From Rhodovastum atsumiense (GTDB lineage Bacteria > Pseudomonadota > Alphaproteobacteria > Acetobacterales > Acetobacteraceae), in NCBI RefSeq assembly GCF_937425535.1, contig NZ_OW485606.1:1-64000 (forward strand): a DNA stretch of 64,000 bases, given 5' to 3'. The position numbers and the translations under genes were made by a program. A model generated the notes under the pieces. That model was not told the DNA's origin, ran no database searches, and saw only the letters and a list, made by a program, of their open reading frames with translations. Below, one piece after another: positions 16,893-24,815 of this stretch (the first letter of the stretch is position 1; each line of letters begins with the position of its first letter).

Positions 16893-17259
16893 CGGCGGAG
16901 CTGCGGAGGCCGCGGTCAACGCGATCCGCGAGACGATCGCGCGCGAGACTGCCGGGCTGCGGAACGGCGACCGGCTCTTGCTCTGTGGCATCGCCCTGGG
17001 CGAGTTCATCGACACGGAAACGCAGGGCGATCCCGGCACCGCGCTGGCCGTGGCGGCTATGCTCAACGGCTACGTCTCCAACACGGTGGCTAGCCTCATG
17101 ATGGCGCGTCAGCAGAAGGACGAGGTCGAGGCCGAGGGCGTCCGCGTCGCCGCCGAGGCGCAGCAGGCCGCCGCCGCCGCCGAGGCGCATGCGGAGCTGG
17201 GCGAGATCCTGGCCGCGCAAGGCCCGTGCGACGCCGTCGCGGTGCCGGAGAAGGCGTAG
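16855..17259 (+). CDS. Hypothetical helical protein
   Basis: A 134-residue protein overlapping the methylase end by 38 nt. It contains GDRLLLCGIALGEFIDTETQ and AVAAMLNGYVSNTVASLMMA, then an Ala-rich helix (EAEGVRVAAEAQQAAAAAEA). No family recognised. The ATG at 16855 is the first in this frame with coding character. Confidence 0.5.
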   Translation: MDEMTTAAPQQNDGGAAEAAVNAIRETIARETAGLRNGDRLLLCGIALGEFIDTETQGDPGTALAVAAMLNGYVSNTVASLMMARQQKDEVEAEGVRVAAEAQQAAAAAEAHAELGEILAAQGPCDAVAVPEKA

Positions 17260-17261
17260 TC

Positions 17262-17534
17262 ATGGCCGAGGAAAACTTCCCAGGCTACGCCACCCCGGCG
17301 GGCACGACGCCCGGGCAGCGCAAGGGCTTCACGCCCGAGCAAATCGACATCATCAAGCACATCCGGGCGTGGCGGCGCGAAGGCGTGCGGCTGCTGCACG
17401 CCGCCGGGAACACTGATCCGGCGACGGGGCAGAACGGGCGCCTGGGCAGTGCGGAACTGACCCTGGCGCTGCGCAGCCTGCAAACCGCCGAGTTCTGGGC
17501 GATCCGCCACATCACCGGCGGACCGGAGGACTGA
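17262..17534 (+). CDS. Acb2/Tad1-like putative anti-CBASS/anti-Thoeris protein (DUF7681-like)
   Basis: A 90-residue protein. GFTPEQIDIIKHIRAWRREG is followed by a short loop and GSAELTLALRSLQTAEFWAI-RHIT. The two-helix pattern, with a terminal x-AL-x-x-LQTA-x-x-W-A-I-R, resembles the Acb2/Tad1 hairpin family of phage proteins that sequester cyclic di- and trinucleotide immune signals. Its place among small accessory genes just before the lysis cassette is typical of anti-defence genes. This rests on pattern recall; ligand residues cannot be confirmed here. Confidence 0.5.
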   Translation: MAEENFPGYATPAGTTPGQRKGFTPEQIDIIKHIRAWRREGVRLLHAAGNTDPATGQNGRLGSAELTLALRSLQTAEFWAIRHITGGPED

Positions 17535-17538
17535 CCCC

Positions 17539-17751
17539 ATGGGACCGATGATCCTCGTTGACGGCGTCGCCATCGTCATCGTCCGCGGCGGCAACGGCTG
17601 GAAGGTTGCTCACGGCAGCCCCAGCCCAGGCGTCCAGGGGCCGCCGTTCCTCGTGGCCGAGTCTGTTGGATCGCTTCTTGCGCTCGTGCGGACGATCGCC
17701 GAGGAGCAGCAGGCCCGCGAGGCGGGGCCTGTGCCGGACTTCCCGGTTTAG
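17539..17751 (+). CDS. Hypothetical protein
   Basis: A 70-residue protein (MGPMILVDGVAIVIVRGGNG; SVGSLLALVRTIAEEQQARE), a small beta hairpin followed by a helix. It starts 4 nt after the Acb2-like gene, so the two are probably co-expressed. Unknown function. A GC-rich stretch with several small hairpins follows (17760-17880). Confidence 0.45.
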   Translation: MGPMILVDGVAIVIVRGGNGWKVAHGSPSPGVQGPPFLVAESVGSLLALVRTIAEEQQAREAGPVPDFPV

Positions 17752-17912
17752 AGCTGCGGCGGGAGAGAGCTGCCTGGATGTGGTGGCAGGACGGCCCTCT
17801 CTCGCCGCTCGCCGGCGCCCCTGGCCGAAGGCCCCGAGCCTGCGGGGGCGCCGGCACCCTACCGGCGTGCGCGCTGCGCGATAAGCGAAATCTCCTATCG
17901 CTCCGGCTGCGT

Positions 17913-17921
17913 GTCGTGACG
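17913..17921 (+). promoter_or_regulatory. GTCGTGACG box before the lysis genes
   Basis: Exact GTCGTGACG in the gap before the holin. Its 3' end is 12 nt before an ATG at 17934 (35-codon frame) and 44 nt before the holin ATG. One of seven identical boxes, all between genes. Confidence 0.5.
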
Positions 17922-17965
17922 GCACCGTGCCCCATGGCGGGGATTGTCCCGCCTGGGGAGTCTCG

Positions 17966-18310
17966 ATGGACAAGATCCTCTCTTTCCTCCGCGCACGCCT
18001 CGCGGAGCGCAGCTCGCGGATCCAGCTCGTCGTGCTGCTGATGCTGCTGCTGGTCCTGGCGGGCGCTGTGACGCTCGACCAGCTCACGGCGTGGACCGAC
18101 AAAATCGTGGCGCTCGTGACGGTGCTTGGCCCGCTGGCTGGCATCCTCGTGCCCGACAACAACCGCGCCGTGGATGCGGCCGCCGCCCAGGATGCCGCCG
18201 TTGCCGCGGCCCTGAAGATCGCCACCGAGACCGCGGAGAAGGCCGCAGGCCCCGGCGCCCGGCAGGCGTCCCTCGCAATCAGCAGCGCGGTGGAGCGCCT
18301 GGGCCTATGA
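17966..18310 (+). CDS. Holin-like membrane protein
   Basis: A 114-residue protein with two predicted membrane segments, IQLVVLLMLLLVLAGAVTL (~20-38) and IVALVTVLGPLAGILV (~48-63), then a soluble Ala-rich helical tail. Basic N-terminus. GGGGAG lies 5 nt before the ATG. It overlaps the endolysin gene by 4 nt (ATGA). Size, topology and position make it the holin that releases the endolysin. Confidence 0.7.
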   Translation: MDKILSFLRARLAERSSRIQLVVLLMLLLVLAGAVTLDQLTAWTDKIVALVTVLGPLAGILVPDNNRAVDAAAAQDAAVAAALKIATETAEKAAGPGARQASLAISSAVERLGL

Positions 18311-19137
18311 ACTGGCTTGCACGCCTTCTCGGCCAGGGCGACGAGCGGCGGGAGGATGCCGGGCCGGCTCCGATCGCACCGCCGCAGGCACCCACCACCG
18401 CGCCCGCACCGGCTTCTGTCGGAACGGGGCAGGCTGCCACTGCGCAGCCTGCCTTCCCCTCTCCGCGCGAGCTTGCCGCGGTGCTGCGCGGGATGAACAC
18501 GGACCGTCCCGAGGCTTGGGCCGCGGTCCTCGCTCCGGCTTGCCAGCGGCACGGGATCAACACCCCTGCCCGGCTCGCCGCTTTCCTTGCCAATGCGGCC
18601 CATGAGAGCGGCGGATTCCGGATAATACGGGAGAGCCTGAACTACTCCTGCACGGCGCTGGTCAGTGTGTTCGGCCAGGGCAAGCCCCCGCGCATCACCA
18701 AGGAGCAGGCCGACAAGCTGGGGCGCAAGCCGGGCGCGAAGGCGCTCACGCTCGCCCAGCAGGAGGCCATCGCCGCGGTGGTCTACGGCGGATCCTGGGG
18801 CAAGGTGAACCTGGGCAACATCCCGGGCACCTCCGACGCCTCCGACCTGATCGGGCGCGGCCTGATGCAACTGACCGGGCGCAGCAACTATGAGCGGCTG
18901 TCCCGGGCCACCGGCAAGACGGTCCCGGAGCTGCGGAAGTGGCTCGAAACCATGGAGGGGGCGGCCGAATCAGCAGCGGCCTATTGGAGCTGGGCGGGCT
19001 GCAACGAGCCGGCGGACCGGGGGAACATCACCCTGTGCCGCAAGCTGGTGAACGGCGGCACAATCGGGATGGCCGAAGTGCAGGAGCACCACGCCACCGC
19101 GCTTGCGCTGCTTTCGAGCGGGTCCGCTCTCGCGTAA
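18307..19137 (+). CDS. GH19-type endolysin
   Basis: A 276-residue protein. After a Pro/Ala/Thr-rich N-terminal linker (~15-55), residues ~60-265 are a lysozyme/chitinase-like GH19 domain. AAFLANAAHESGGFRIIRES holds the likely catalytic Glu, and there is an internal insert with TKEQADKLGRKPG, then DLIGRGLMQLTGRSNYERLS and SAAAYWSWAGCNEPADRGN. No signal peptide, so export depends on the adjacent holin. It cleaves the peptidoglycan glycan chain. Confidence 0.85.
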   Translation: MNWLARLLGQGDERREDAGPAPIAPPQAPTTAPAPASVGTGQAATAQPAFPSPRELAAVLRGMNTDRPEAWAAVLAPACQRHGINTPARLAAFLANAAHESGGFRIIRESLNYSCTALVSVFGQGKPPRITKEQADKLGRKPGAKALTLAQQEAIAAVVYGGSWGKVNLGNIPGTSDASDLIGRGLMQLTGRSNYERLSRATGKTVPELRKWLETMEGAAESAAAYWSWAGCNEPADRGNITLCRKLVNGGTIGMAEVQEHHATALALLSSGSALA

Positions 19138-19145
19138 CAGGCGAT

Positions 19146-19175
19146 GCGGATAGGTTAATAACGAAACCTATCCGC
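19146..19175. promoter_or_regulatory. Palindromic operator after the endolysin gene
   Basis: GCGGATAGGTT - 8 bp - AACCTATCCGC, an 11-bp perfect inverted repeat with the same 8-bp spacer as the operator at 7919. It lies about 100 nt upstream of the gene at 19274. Confidence 0.7.
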
Positions 19176-19239
19176 ACATCGCGCACAGCTATTGCAGACA
19201 AATCAACCGACTGATTATACGCACTCGCGGAAGCGTGAT

Positions 19240-19258
19240 ATCCTATCCCGCCCTATCC
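19240..19258. promoter_or_regulatory. Two operator half-sites before 19274
   Basis: ATCCTATCC (19240-19248) followed by CCTATCC (19252-19258) in the same orientation, 15 nt before the ATG at 19274. Together with the palindrome at 19146 they suggest dense repressor control of the packaging operon. Confidence 0.5.
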
Positions 19259-19273
19259 GCGAGGCCCAACCAC

Positions 19274-19930
19274 ATGCAAACGCTTGCCACGTTTCGCTGC
19301 GACCGGCAGACGATGACGTTGTCCGTTGCTGGATGCGCGCGACTGTGGAAGGGGGCGAACGGCGATCGCCCCCCGGAAAGTTGGGAGAGCCGGGCGCGCT
19401 GCCGCGGCTGCCCGATCGGCGCCATGAATGCCGGTGTATCCCTTGCAGAACAGCAGGCTAAGGCGGCCGCGGATGGCCTTCGCGCCGTCTGCTGCCGGTG
19501 CCTACGGATCGCCGAGCGGGGCGACCGCCGGCAACCCCTGGTGAACAACCGGCTATGCGTGAGCTGCGACATGCGCGACCGCGAGGCGGCCCGGGGCCGG
19601 AACGCCAAGGGGAATCCGCCGAAGCTCATGGCCCTGCTGCACACCGAATCGGTGACGGCGATTCGGGTGGACGTGCAGCAGCGCGCCACTGTCCAGGCAT
19701 TCGAGCGCGTCACCAGCCGCACCGAGGCCGCGATCCTGGCGGCGCGGAGGGCCGGCGGCCCGGTGGCGATCGGGCGCCCTGCCCTCGTCCTGCCGGCCCC
19801 CGAGGTCGGGCTGTGGGGCGCCGGCCTGCCCGTCATGTGCTCCCGTCGTCCGGTCGAGCGCGGCATGCCCAGGCCATTCTCGCCCCCTCGCCCCGCCCAG
19901 GCGATTCAGCTTGAGCTTTTTGCCGCATGA
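19274..19930 (+). CDS. Zinc-binding phage protein with C-terminal QLELF
   Basis: A 218-residue protein (MQTLATFRCDRQTMTLSVAG). It has two Cys clusters: C...C and RCRGCPIGAMNAG near residues 45-55, and CCRCLRIAER ... NNRLCVSCDMRDREA near 75-105, which probably bind zinc. LMALLHTESVTAIRVDVQQR follows, and the tail ends IQLELFAA. QLELF fits the sliding-clamp binding consensus. Similar proteins sit upstream of terminase genes in other temperate phages, so a late-regulator role is possible. Confidence 0.55.
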   Translation: MQTLATFRCDRQTMTLSVAGCARLWKGANGDRPPESWESRARCRGCPIGAMNAGVSLAEQQAKAAADGLRAVCCRCLRIAERGDRRQPLVNNRLCVSCDMRDREAARGRNAKGNPPKLMALLHTESVTAIRVDVQQRATVQAFERVTSRTEAAILAARRAGGPVAIGRPALVLPAPEVGLWGAGLPVMCSRRPVERGMPRPFSPPRPAQAIQLELFAA

Positions 19931-20238
19931 GCGGCGGTATCCCGTGGGTCGATCACGCCTGCCGCTTCTGCGGCTCTCGCCTCGCGGTCGGCACGGCGCC
20001 CGGCGGCAAGCCCCTGTATGAGTGCGGGAACTGCGACGTGCGCAGCCTGGGCGAGCCGCACGGCATCTGCGGCTGCGGCGTGGAGTTCGGCACCAACGCC
20101 CGACGCCAGCGCGACCGAGACGCCCAGCGCAAGGCCGCGCCCAGCACCCGCCCGCGCTTCCACTGCGCCCCGAACCCGGCCCGGTCCCCGGCCAACCCCA
20201 GCGTCATCGTCATCCTCTACGGGGGCGAGCCGGCATGA
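19927..20238 (+). CDS. Small zinc-ribbon protein
   Basis: A 103-residue protein with CRFCGSRLAVG, YECGNCDVRSLGEPHGICGC: CxxC pairs spaced as in zinc ribbons. Basic C-terminus. It overlaps both neighbours by 4 nt. Probably nucleic-acid binding. Confidence 0.5.
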   Translation: MSGGIPWVDHACRFCGSRLAVGTAPGGKPLYECGNCDVRSLGEPHGICGCGVEFGTNARRQRDRDAQRKAAPSTRPRFHCAPNPARSPANPSVIVILYGGEPA

Positions 20239-20786
20239 AGAACGGCGACGGCGACGAGGTCGCAGCAAGCGACTTCTTCGAGATGGCCGATGACGGAGCG
20301 GACGGGCCGCAGGAAATCGCCGCCCGGCTGGTCGAGGAATGCGAGGAGTTCGCGCACCTCAAGCTGGGCCAGCCCGCCATCCTGTTCCTCATGCGGACGG
20401 TGCCGAAGGTGAAGGGCGGGCGCTGGGTGTTGGGGGAGATGTGCCTGCCGCGCTTCCAGGGCGGGCTTGCGCCGGTGGGCGCGTGGCTGCTGGCGAAGGC
20501 ATGCGGCGGCACGGCGCCGGATTTCCTCCTGCTGATCGACCGGGAATGGTGGCACGGCGCGGACCTGCATCGCCGGCGCGCCCTTGTCCACCACGAGTTG
20601 GGCCACATCGGGCACGCCAAGGACAAGGAAGGCGAGCCGAAATTCGATGACGACGGCAATCCCGTCTGGGCATTGGTTGATCACGATCTCGGCGAGTTCA
20701 ATGCAACGGTGCGCAGGTTCGGCGCGTGGTCGCCCGACATCCCGGCGTTCGTTGACGCGCTGCGCGAGGGCGGCGGGCTCTCATGA
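20235..20786 (+). CDS. Putative phage metallopeptidase
   Basis: A 183-residue protein containing RRALVHHELGHIGHAKD, an HExxH-type zinc site (HELGH preceded by His) followed about 35 residues on by WALVDHDLGEFNATVRRFGA, which could supply the third ligand. This is the layout I associate with the phage putative-metallopeptidase family found beside terminase genes. Possibly acts in head maturation or on a host protein; substrate unknown. Confidence 0.7.
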   Translation: MKNGDGDEVAASDFFEMADDGADGPQEIAARLVEECEEFAHLKLGQPAILFLMRTVPKVKGGRWVLGEMCLPRFQGGLAPVGAWLLAKACGGTAPDFLLLIDREWWHGADLHRRRALVHHELGHIGHAKDKEGEPKFDDDGNPVWALVDHDLGEFNATVRRFGAWSPDIPAFVDALREGGGLS

Positions 20787-21406
20787 GCGAGCATCACCCC
20801 TCGCTCCGCGACGAGGTCGAGGCCGCCGTCCTGGCCGAGCTGGCGCGGGTGGGGCCGGAGGCGTTCAGCAAGGCCGAGATCGCCCGCCGGTTCGCCGACC
20901 GCGGCGCGTCGCGCGCGACCCTCTATCGCTACATCGACGGGCCGTTGAAATCTGGCAAGGCCGGGCAGCACGTTGCCCGCGAGGTCAAGGCCGCGGTCGA
21001 GGCCCGGGCCAAGCTGCCGGATCCGCCGGCCGCCGCCGCCCAGGCCGCCGCCGCTAAGTTGCCGGCCCTGGTCACGGTCGATGACATCGCCAGCTCCGGC
21101 GGCGTGATTCCCGTCATCGAAAAGCTCGTCGGGTGCATCGGCATCGCCGAGCAACTGATCGCGCACGCGCGGACGGAGGACGGGAAGGTTCGGTCGGCCA
21201 AGCTGCTGCTGTCCGCCTCCGAGCACATGCGCCGCAACCTCGAAACCGCCGTGCGGCTGCAAGAGGCGATGCGGCAGGCCGAGGAGATGGAGCGGTTCCA
21301 CCGTCGCATCCTGGGGATGGTGCGCGGGGTGGCGCGCGAGCACCCGGAAGCTGCCCAGGCGATCATCAGCGGCCTGGGCCAGCTTGCCGCGGAATGGGGG
21401 GGCTGA
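20783..21406 (+). CDS. Putative terminase small subunit
   Basis: A 207-residue protein. The N-terminus holds a helix-turn-helix (FSKAEIARRFADRGASRATL-YRYI). An Ala/Pro linker and a long helical C-terminus follow (SAKLLLSASEHMRRNLETAV; AEEMERFHRRILGMVRGVAR). HTH plus helical oligomerisation domain, four genes upstream of the large terminase, is the typical small subunit arrangement. It would recognise the packaging site. Confidence 0.6.
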   Translation: MSEHHPSLRDEVEAAVLAELARVGPEAFSKAEIARRFADRGASRATLYRYIDGPLKSGKAGQHVAREVKAAVEARAKLPDPPAAAAQAAAAKLPALVTVDDIASSGGVIPVIEKLVGCIGIAEQLIAHARTEDGKVRSAKLLLSASEHMRRNLETAVRLQEAMRQAEEMERFHRRILGMVRGVAREHPEAAQAIISGLGQLAAEWGG

Positions 21407-21600
21407 TGATGCAGGACAACGACAACGATGCGCCGCCGCCGGCGCCCGCGCCGCCGCGCCGGCCGTCGCGGACAACGCCGCTTTGGCCCGGCTTCCCCTT
21501 GCCGTGTTTGACCGTGCCCGACGACTGCCCGCCCGAGAAAGAGGCGGCGCTGCTCGCATATCTGCGGGCCGCCGCGGGGGCGCCCCCAGAACCGCGTTAG
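21406..21600 (+). CDS. Small Pro/Asp-rich protein
   Basis: A 64-residue protein whose ATG overlaps the preceding stop (TGATG). Proline-rich with LTVPDDCPPEKEAALLAYLR near the end. Function unknown; the translational coupling supports it as a gene. Confidence 0.4.
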   Translation: MMQDNDNDAPPPAPAPPRRPSRTTPLWPGFPLPCLTVPDDCPPEKEAALLAYLRAAAGAPPEPR

Positions 21601-21613
21601 AGGAGTGGCTGAA

Positions 21614-21988
21614 GTGCGTATTGCTGGCCTGATCGGGATTGCTCGCGCGCTGGGGGGCGCGGTCGAGCTGGCGCGCAAAGTCGCCGCCTCCATGCCTCCC
21701 CGCGCTCCTGCGCCACCCCCGCCGCCTCCGCCCCGCACGCCCCCGACCGGCGAGGAGTTCTCCTCGATCGAGGCGCCGCAACTGGCCTCCGCCGATCCTG
21801 TCGTCTCGGCCATCGTATCCGACCTGCTGATGCGCTCCGCGATCGGCATGTCGCATTACAGCGCCGGCCTCGAACGCAAGGATCTCGACGTGCGAGGCTG
21901 GCTCGAATTTGCTTACGAGGAGCATCTGGCCGCCGCCAACTACCTCAAGCGGGCGATCATGGAGTTTGACGCCTCGCACCATGGGTAA
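21614..21988 (+). CDS. Hypothetical protein between terminase genes
   Basis: A 124-residue protein from a GTG with AGAGGAG upstream; another GTG at 21605 would add three residues. It has a Pro-rich linker (~26-45) and a C-terminal helical part, SHYSAGLERKDLDVRGWLEF-AYEEHL. It overlaps the large terminase start by 8 nt. Probably a packaging or head accessory factor. Confidence 0.45.
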   Translation: MRIAGLIGIARALGGAVELARKVAASMPPRAPAPPPPPPPRTPPTGEEFSSIEAPQLASADPVVSAIVSDLLMRSAIGMSHYSAGLERKDLDVRGWLEFAYEEHLAAANYLKRAIMEFDASHHG

Positions 21989-23999
21989 GGCTGCGCTCTC
22001 CCTGGCAGCCGCTTCCGCCGCGGTGCTGCGGCGGGAGCTGGAAGCCTTCGCCGCCGAGGTCGGCTATGACGGCGCTGGCACCATCCCGGAGGGCATGACC
22101 TTTCGGGAGTGGTGCGAGGATCTGGGCGCGAAGGGTCTGAAGGTGGACGGCATCCCGTTCACGCTCGCCGATCGCCGGAGCATGTGGTTCGTCTATGACC
22201 TGATCCCCACGACGATCGAGGAGGCAAAAAGCCGTCTCGTTGTCATGATGAAATGCGCCCAGGTCGGCTTCACGGTAATGGAGATGCTCGCGTGCATCTA
22301 CATGGCTTTGAAATTCGAGCCTGCGAAGATCGGCATGTATCTACCGGATGCGAAGCTCGCCGCGGCGAAGTCGAGCGAGCGATTTATGCCGATCGTCCGA
22401 ACCGTTCCGTCCGCTTACAACCGCCTCACGAGCGAAGGCGCAGACGGCAAGCGCAAGCGGTCCGAGGGCAACGTGATGATCCGGACCATGGGGGCGAGCC
22501 GGTTCCACTTCCTCTACACAACCGGGCGCGCGACGACGGAATCCTTTCCGATGGACATCATCACCTATGATGAAGTTCAGGAAATGAAGATTGCGGATAT
22601 GGAGAAAACGCAGGAGCGTCTTTCGGCCAGCCGCATCAAGTTCCGCCTGATGGGATCGACGGCGAAGTGGCCGGACGCCGACATCCATTGGTTCTACGTC
22701 CGCGGCACGCAGCACCGCTTCCACACCCGCTGCCCGAGCTGCGGCACCGCGGCGCCGCTGGACGATCGCTTTCCAGAGTGCATCGCCTGGGACGAGGAGC
22801 GCGACGACTACCGATACCGCTGCGCCTGCGGGGCCTGGATTGACGATGCCCAGCAGGGAGAGTGGATCGCGGAACATCCGGAGGCCCGGTATATCAGCGT
22901 CCATTATCCGCAGTTCCTAAGCCCCACGATCAGCCCGCGGGAAATCATCGAGGCGTATCACAACGCCGATGACATGATGAATTTCTTCAACCGCAAGCTG
23001 GGCAAGCCCTACGCGGATCCGAGTCAGATTCCAGTCAATCTCGGGATGCTCAACGCCTGCGTCGAGGAAGGCCGCAAGGCCGGTGTGGTGTGGAAGGAGC
23101 GCGCGCGGAACACGTTCGCCGGCATAGACCAGATGGGCAATTTCAACGTGTTCATCTGCAAAGAACGGCTGCCGGACGGCAGGCAAGCCGTCATCCACTT
23201 CGAGCTGATCTACAGCGAGGACCCGTTCAAGCGATGCTCTGAACTGATGGAGCAATACGGGGTGGCGGTCTGCGTGGTGGAAACCCTGCCGAACTACAAC
23301 GACGCCAAGGCATTCGCGAAGCGCCACCTGGGGCGTGTGTTCCTCGCCGGCTACAGCGACATCGCCGACGAGATGATGCGGTGGGGGGACGCGGACAACT
23401 CGAAGGCGGACCGCAAGATCGCGCGTGAGGCGCGGGACCGCTACACCGTCACGCTCGACCAATACAAATGTATGTCCGTCTCCATGGGGCGCATCGCCAA
23501 GCGCGTGTGTCTGTTCCCCGATCCCCAGGGCCGGGTTCAGGAGATCATCGAGAAGGGCGAGCGCAGGACGGTGGCCGTCCTCAAGGACGTGGCCTTCGTC
23601 CATTTTCAGAAAACAGCGCTGGTGACGGACCGGCCGGACCCAGAGCAGAAGAAGCTGCGCCGGCGCGTGGTCAAGGTCGGCATCGACCCGCACAGCTCAT
23701 ACGCCAATATGCTGTGCGATGTCGCGTGGGCGCGCGCCTACGGTACCGGGACCATGCTGCTGCCGGACATGGGAGGCGACGAGCTGAAAACCGATCGCGC
23801 GAAGAAGGTGGCCGAGGCAATGCCGGGGTTGCCGAAAGAAGTGCTGGCGATGATTGACGAGCTGCCGCCGGGGACCTGCGGCCGCTGCCGCTCCTATCCG
23901 CCAGACGGAGAGTCCCCGCTGCGTGAGTGCGGCACGCGCGGGTGCCTCGTGGCACCGCGGGATGCCGCTTGCCCGCTCTTTTCCGCCCGCAAGGGATAG
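21981..23999 (+). CDS. Terminase large subunit (GpA-like)
   Basis: A 672-residue packaging motor. The ATPase half shows an atypical Walker A (MMKCAQVGFT) near residue 90 and Walker B MDIITYDEVQEM near 195. A zinc-ribbon insert follows (CPSCG ... CACGAWID, ~255-295). The nuclease half contains VVETLPNYNDAKAFAKRH and GIDPHSSYANMLCDVAWARA. The last ~60 residues carry a second Cys cluster (CGRCRSYPP ... CGTRGCLVAP). It pumps DNA into the head through the portal encoded downstream. Confidence 0.8.
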   Translation: MGKAALSLAAASAAVLRRELEAFAAEVGYDGAGTIPEGMTFREWCEDLGAKGLKVDGIPFTLADRRSMWFVYDLIPTTIEEAKSRLVVMMKCAQVGFTVMEMLACIYMALKFEPAKIGMYLPDAKLAAAKSSERFMPIVRTVPSAYNRLTSEGADGKRKRSEGNVMIRTMGASRFHFLYTTGRATTESFPMDIITYDEVQEMKIADMEKTQERLSASRIKFRLMGSTAKWPDADIHWFYVRGTQHRFHTRCPSCGTAAPLDDRFPECIAWDEERDDYRYRCACGAWIDDAQQGEWIAEHPEARYISVHYPQFLSPTISPREIIEAYHNADDMMNFFNRKLGKPYADPSQIPVNLGMLNACVEEGRKAGVVWKERARNTFAGIDQMGNFNVFICKERLPDGRQAVIHFELIYSEDPFKRCSELMEQYGVAVCVVETLPNYNDAKAFAKRHLGRVFLAGYSDIADEMMRWGDADNSKADRKIAREARDRYTVTLDQYKCMSVSMGRIAKRVCLFPDPQGRVQEIIEKGERRTVAVLKDVAFVHFQKTALVTDRPDPEQKKLRRRVVKVGIDPHSSYANMLCDVAWARAYGTGTMLLPDMGGDELKTDRAKKVAEAMPGLPKEVLAMIDELPPGTCGRCRSYPPDGESPLRECGTRGCLVAPRDAACPLFSARKG

Positions 24000-24010
24000 C
24001 GGCGCCCAAG

Positions 24011-24019
24011 GTCGTGACG
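24011..24019 (+). promoter_or_regulatory. GTCGTGACG box after the terminase gene
   Basis: Exact box 11 nt after the terL stop, followed by CCATAAGGGGAGGG, a strong Shine-Dalgarno-like stretch, and a GTG at 24040. Confidence 0.5.
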
Positions 24020-24039
24020 CCATAAGGGGAGGGCCGATC

Positions 24040-24162
24040 GTGGTCGGCCTTCCGAATGGGCATGGGGGGAGGCGCGGTGGCGGCTACCGGGGCGGGACTC
24101 GGCGGCCGCGTCTCTCCCCCGCCCCCCGCCCCAGATATTCCCCGTTCTACCGGAAGTCGTGA
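24040..24162 (+). CDS. Possible 40-residue basic peptide
   Basis: GTG-started frame (VVGLPNGHGGRRGGGYRGGT ...) rich in Gly and Arg, preceded by AAGGGGAGGG and a GTCGTGACG box. It ends with a TGA that lies inside the next box (24156). No homology known to me. The only support is the upstream signals, so it may be a leader rather than a functional protein. Confidence 0.25.
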   Translation: MVGLPNGHGGRRGGGYRGGTRRPRLSPAPRPRYSPFYRKS

Positions 24163-24164
24163 CG
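24156..24164 (+). promoter_or_regulatory. GTCGTGACG box before the rlpA-like gene
   Basis: Exact box ending 13 nt before the ATG at 24178; the intervening stretch carries AAGGGA. Same 13-nt spacing as at 25761, 38652 and 44692. Confidence 0.6.
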
Positions 24165-24177
24165 GCACAAGGGACGA

Positions 24178-24558
24178 ATGATCGTCCGTGCAATCACCGT
24201 CGCCTGCGTTGCCTTCTGGCTCGCCTCTGCCAAGGGCGATGCTGCCGGCTCATGTCAGCGAGGCGTCGCCTCGTTTTATGGCCGCTGGCATCACGGCAAG
24301 CGCACTGCCAGCGGCGCCCCCTTCGACATGAACGCCAGCACGGCGGCATCCATCCGTCTGCCCTTGGGCACGATGGTCCTCGTCACGAACCTCGCAAATG
24401 GACGATCTGAAGTGGTGCGCATCAACGATCGCGGCCCCTACGTGCGCGGCCGAATCATCGACCTGTCCCAAGGCACCGCCCGCCGGCTTGGCTTCGAGCA
24501 GGCCGGCCTCGCCACAGTGACCGTCTGCGTCATCCGCAAGGCCGCGGCGGAACGGTGA
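24178..24558 (+). CDS. RlpA-like septal ring / double-psi beta-barrel protein
   Basis: A 126-residue protein with a signal peptide (MIVRAITVACVAFWLASAKG, cleavage around residue 23). The RlpA core follows: GVASFYGRWHHGKRTASGAP, FDMNASTAAS, LPLGTMVLVTNLANGRS, VRINDRGPYVRGRIIDLSQG. RlpA proteins bind or cleave denuded peptidoglycan; the Asp of NDRGP is present. As a secreted phage protein it may help lysis or act as a virion-associated murein enzyme. It has its own GTCGTGACG box. Confidence 0.8.
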   Translation: MIVRAITVACVAFWLASAKGDAAGSCQRGVASFYGRWHHGKRTASGAPFDMNASTAASIRLPLGTMVLVTNLANGRSEVVRINDRGPYVRGRIIDLSQGTARRLGFEQAGLATVTVCVIRKAAAER

Positions 24559-24562
24559 GCCC

Positions 24563-24769
24563 ATGTCCAAGCCGTTCATCAACATGGCTGGCCGGCGGAT
24601 TGGCAAGCTCGTGGTCGAGCGCCGGAGCTTCAACCCGTGCAAGGGGGACACCCTGTGGCGCTGCCGATGCGACTGTGGGGGGATCCGCGAGGTTCGCGGC
24701 GTCACGTTGCGACGCGGGCGCGTCACGCAATGCTTGCCCTGCACCGGGCGGAAATTCCGGCCGAAGTGA
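24563..24769 (+). CDS. Small zinc-ribbon phage protein
   Basis: A 68-residue protein. NMAGRRIGKLVVERRSF and CRCDCGGIREVRGVTLRRGR, then QCLPCTG, follow the pattern of the short DNA-binding module (G-x-x-x-G-x-L-x-V ... W-x-C-x-CDCG ... L-x-x-G-x-x-x-C) common in phages and often linked to homing endonucleases. Here it stands alone. Four Cys probably bind zinc. Confidence 0.6.
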   Translation: MSKPFINMAGRRIGKLVVERRSFNPCKGDTLWRCRCDCGGIREVRGVTLRRGRVTQCLPCTGRKFRPK

Positions 24770-24776
24770 CGTGGGA

Positions 24777-24815
24777 AGCGGCGGGGCGCATCTGTTCAGG
24801 GTTTGCCCCGCCGCT
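24777..24815 (+). terminator. Long GC hairpin after 24769
   Basis: AGCGGCGGGGC - 17 nt - GCCCCGCCGCT: an 11-bp perfect stem directly downstream of the zinc-ribbon gene. No U-tract, so possibly a factor-assisted terminator or mRNA 3' stabiliser. The ~200 nt after it hold no convincing gene. Confidence 0.5.
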
